Below, piece after piece: positions 62,767-64,000 of a stretch of DNA of 64,000 nt. Both the position numbers and the translations under genes were made by a program. Positions within the stretch are counted from its first letter, which is position 1. The number at the start of each line of letters is the position of its first letter. Origin of the DNA: DATEDA01 sp963827595 (lineage in GTDB: Bacteria; Pseudomonadota; Gammaproteobacteria; Burkholderiales; SG8-39); contig CAWHBT010000016.1 in NCBI GenBank assembly GCA_963827595.1, positions 310,001-374,000 on the forward strand, written 5' to 3'. The notes beneath the pieces are model-generated. The model saw only the letters and a program-made list of their open reading frames with translations, searched no databases and had not been told where the DNA came from.

Positions 62767-62786
62767 GCTGTGACGGAGTTCACAGC
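62767..62786. promoter_or_regulatory. Inverted repeat 2, CRP/Vfr-like (TGTGA-N6-TCACA)
   Basis: GCTGTGACGGAGTTCACAGC has perfect seven-base arms. It contains TGTGA-N6-TCACA, the consensus half-site arrangement for CRP/Vfr proteins, centred about 135 bp upstream of the sigma-54 promoter -12 element. An NtrC-type activator site is the alternative. Confidence 0.65.
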
Positions 62787-62897
62787 GTCGTGGCCTGGTC
62801 GATCCGGCCGCCAGCCTTACCTCCCTCTCATCCCGCCGTCTCCAACCGGACGAGTGTCACACCGCGACCCCCGCACCCGGGGTCGGTGTTGAACCCG

Positions 62898-62912
62898 TGG
62901 CATGGTCCTTGC
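62898..62912 (+). promoter_or_regulatory. Sigma-54-type promoter (GG-N10-GC)
   Basis: TGGCATGGTCCTTGC: the -24 GG (62899-62900) and -12 GC (62911-62912) are correctly spaced, compared with consensus TGGCACG-N4-TTGCW. It lies 57 bp upstream of the second paralogue ATG. Confidence 0.65.
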
Positions 62913-62969
62913 GACCCACCGGGCAGGTTCGAAGTAACGGCCGCCCAACAACATCTACAGGAGCCGGAC

Positions 62970-64000
62970 ATGCCGCTGCACTTGAGTTTGCCGCCGACCG
63001 CCGCCGGGGAGACCAGGCGGTTCGAGCTCGCGCCCGAACAGGTCCCCGCGTGGCTCGCCACACTGCCCAAGGAAGACCCGGCCAAGGCCGGGCGGATGAT
63101 CCTCGAGCAGCTCGTGCCGCTCAACCGCAGCCGGGTCCGCATCACGCTGCGCCAGGACGTCACCGAGGGCTTCCTCGGATTCGTCGAGCATCTCCTGCCG
63201 CGCCTCGACGCGGCGCTCGCTTCGGGCACGTTGCCGCTGTCCCACCAGGGCCGTCACGCCGCCGGACTCGCGGAGGAACTGCTCACCGAGCTCGCGTACT
63301 CGTACAAGCTGCTGCTCGTCGAGCAGTCCCGGCGCCTGTTCGGATTCGCATCGAGTGGCCGCGCGCTGCTGCCGGTCACCCGCGCGATGCAGATGCTCGC
63401 GCAGCGGCTCAAGCTCGGCTACCGCATGTACGCCACCAACCCCAAATCGGTGTGGCTCGAGCTCCACGAGCTCTATCAGTTCGCCCTCCGTCGCGGGCTC
63501 GCCGGCCGGTCCCTCATCGACGGCGGCGAGACGCCGCTCTCGACCTACCGCGGCGCCCTGCTGCTCGCATTCGCCGAGCCGCTCAAGCTCATGCAGGGCG
63601 ACCTCGACCGGGTCGCCGCCTGGCTCGAGCTGTTCGGCACCAAGGCGACGCTCACGCCCGCCGGCCAGCAGAAGAGCGGACAGGGCCTGTTTCTGCTCAA
63701 GTCGCAACGTGACCTGCCGGGCTATGCGCTCTCCAAGCGCCACCACCCCGTGCCGCAGGGCCACGACCTGCTCTTGAACACGCTGCCGCTCGCCGAGCTC
63801 CTGCTCGACCAGCTCGCGCGACTCTCCGCCGGCGAGTCGGCCGAGGGTCTGGGCCTGCCGCCCGAAGCGAACGATTCGGCGTTCCGCGATCTGATGGGTC
63901 GGCTAGTCAAGCATTGGGGCGCGGTCCCGAACCGGCGCTTCACGCGGCTGCGCACGCATGCGCGCGTCGAGGTCTGCGTCGGCATCCGCGGGATCTGGGA
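62970..64000 (+). CDS. Large protein, paralogue 2, truncated by the window edge
   Basis: At least 343 residues, open at the right edge. It begins MPLHLSLPPTAAGETRRFEL and shares conserved segments with the preceding gene, for example STYRGALLLAFAEPLKLMQG and LVKHWGAVPNRRFTRLRTH. The PilZ-like part, if present, would lie beyond 64000. CAGGAG precedes the ATG at 62970. Together with the upstream control region this suggests separate regulation from paralogue 1. Confidence 0.75.
   Translation, partial: MPLHLSLPPTAAGETRRFELAPEQVPAWLATLPKEDPAKAGRMILEQLVPLNRSRVRITLRQDVTEGFLGFVEHLLPRLDAALASGTLPLSHQGRHAAGLAEELLTELAYSYKLLLVEQSRRLFGFASSGRALLPVTRAMQMLAQRLKLGYRMYATNPKSVWLELHELYQFALRRGLAGRSLIDGGETPLSTYRGALLLAFAEPLKLMQGDLDRVAAWLELFGTKATLTPAGQQKSGQGLFLLKSQRDLPGYALSKRHHPVPQGHDLLLNTLPLAELLLDQLARLSAGESAEGLGLPPEANDSAFRDLMGRLVKHWGAVPNRRFTRLRTHARVEVCVGIRGIW

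Larger units (their letters stand above)
62607..62969. other. Regulatory gap between the two paralogues
   Basis: A 363-bp stretch with no gene I can support. It contains two related inverted repeats (62618-62635 and 62767-62786) and a sigma-54-type promoter (62898-62912), described separately. It therefore looks like a long control region for the downstream gene. Confidence 0.7.

Overview
The window is a GC-rich, gene-dense bacterial chromosome segment. Gene content and order point to a betaproteobacterium. The supporting blocks are ispB / rplU-rpmA-obgE-proB / rppH-proS / lytic transglycosylase, a PP0621-pilS-pilR-ampD cluster, PhaM, trxA-rho-rpmE, and nrdAB with NrdR boxes. I cannot place it more finely without a database search.

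Layout. 1-7.6 kb: the 5' end of leuC, a frameshifted M48 lipoprotein protease, an MFS transporter, a heavily frameshifted AI-2E-type permease, a large membrane-anchored spermidine-synthase-like protein and aroC. 7.6-13.1 kb: an LplT-PlsC fusion, a CBS protein, a 7Fe ferredoxin, thioredoxin, rho and rpmE. Rho has lost its stop codon and is open in frame into rpmE. 13.1-24.6 kb: an ArnT-like glycosyltransferase, pgi, a DUF6494 protein, an FAD-linked D-lactate-type dehydrogenase, orn, a Ste24-like protease, a 60-bp coding-type tandem repeat in front of rsgA, DUF2007, a CobD/CbiB-like protein, a YpfJ-like protease, a Nudix CoA pyrophosphatase and a small exported protein. 24.6-34 kb: proline iminopeptidase, quinone oxidoreductase, FIST sensor, PhaM, patatin, maeB, an aminotransferase and a lytic transglycosylase. 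34-43.2 kb: a histone-H1-like protein, nrdB and nrdA with two NrdR boxes 31 bp apart, ampD, and the type IV pilus two-component system pilR/pilS with a PP0621 protein.

43.25-49.55 kb is a 6.2-kb integrated island in tRNA-Pro(CGG). A 51-bp perfect direct repeat of the tRNA 3' end flanks it, and a tyrosine integrase sits beside the left copy. Next come an excisionase-like HTH protein and several phage-type small genes. Cargo with envelope or secretion signals follows: a PEP-CTERM protein, a secreted thermonuclease-like nuclease, a lipoprotein and a type IV pilin-like protein. The element lies between pilSR and ispB, which I expect to be neighbours in the uninserted chromosome.

49.5-64 kb: ispB, rplU (near-consensus promoter), rpmA, obgE, proB, then a CNP1-like / DUF3501 / Fe-S (CCG domain) / rubrerythrin cluster on the minus strand. 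Two of those four genes carry single-base frameshifts. A CBS protein, rppH, proS, a lytic transglycosylase and pyrF follow. At the right edge are two tandem paralogous large proteins with a PilZ-like motif. The gap between them holds two related inverted repeats and a sigma-54-type promoter.

At least nine single-base frameshifts are visible, five of them inside one permease gene. Most look like extra bases. Whether they are real decay or uncorrected sequencing indels cannot be decided from the sequence alone.
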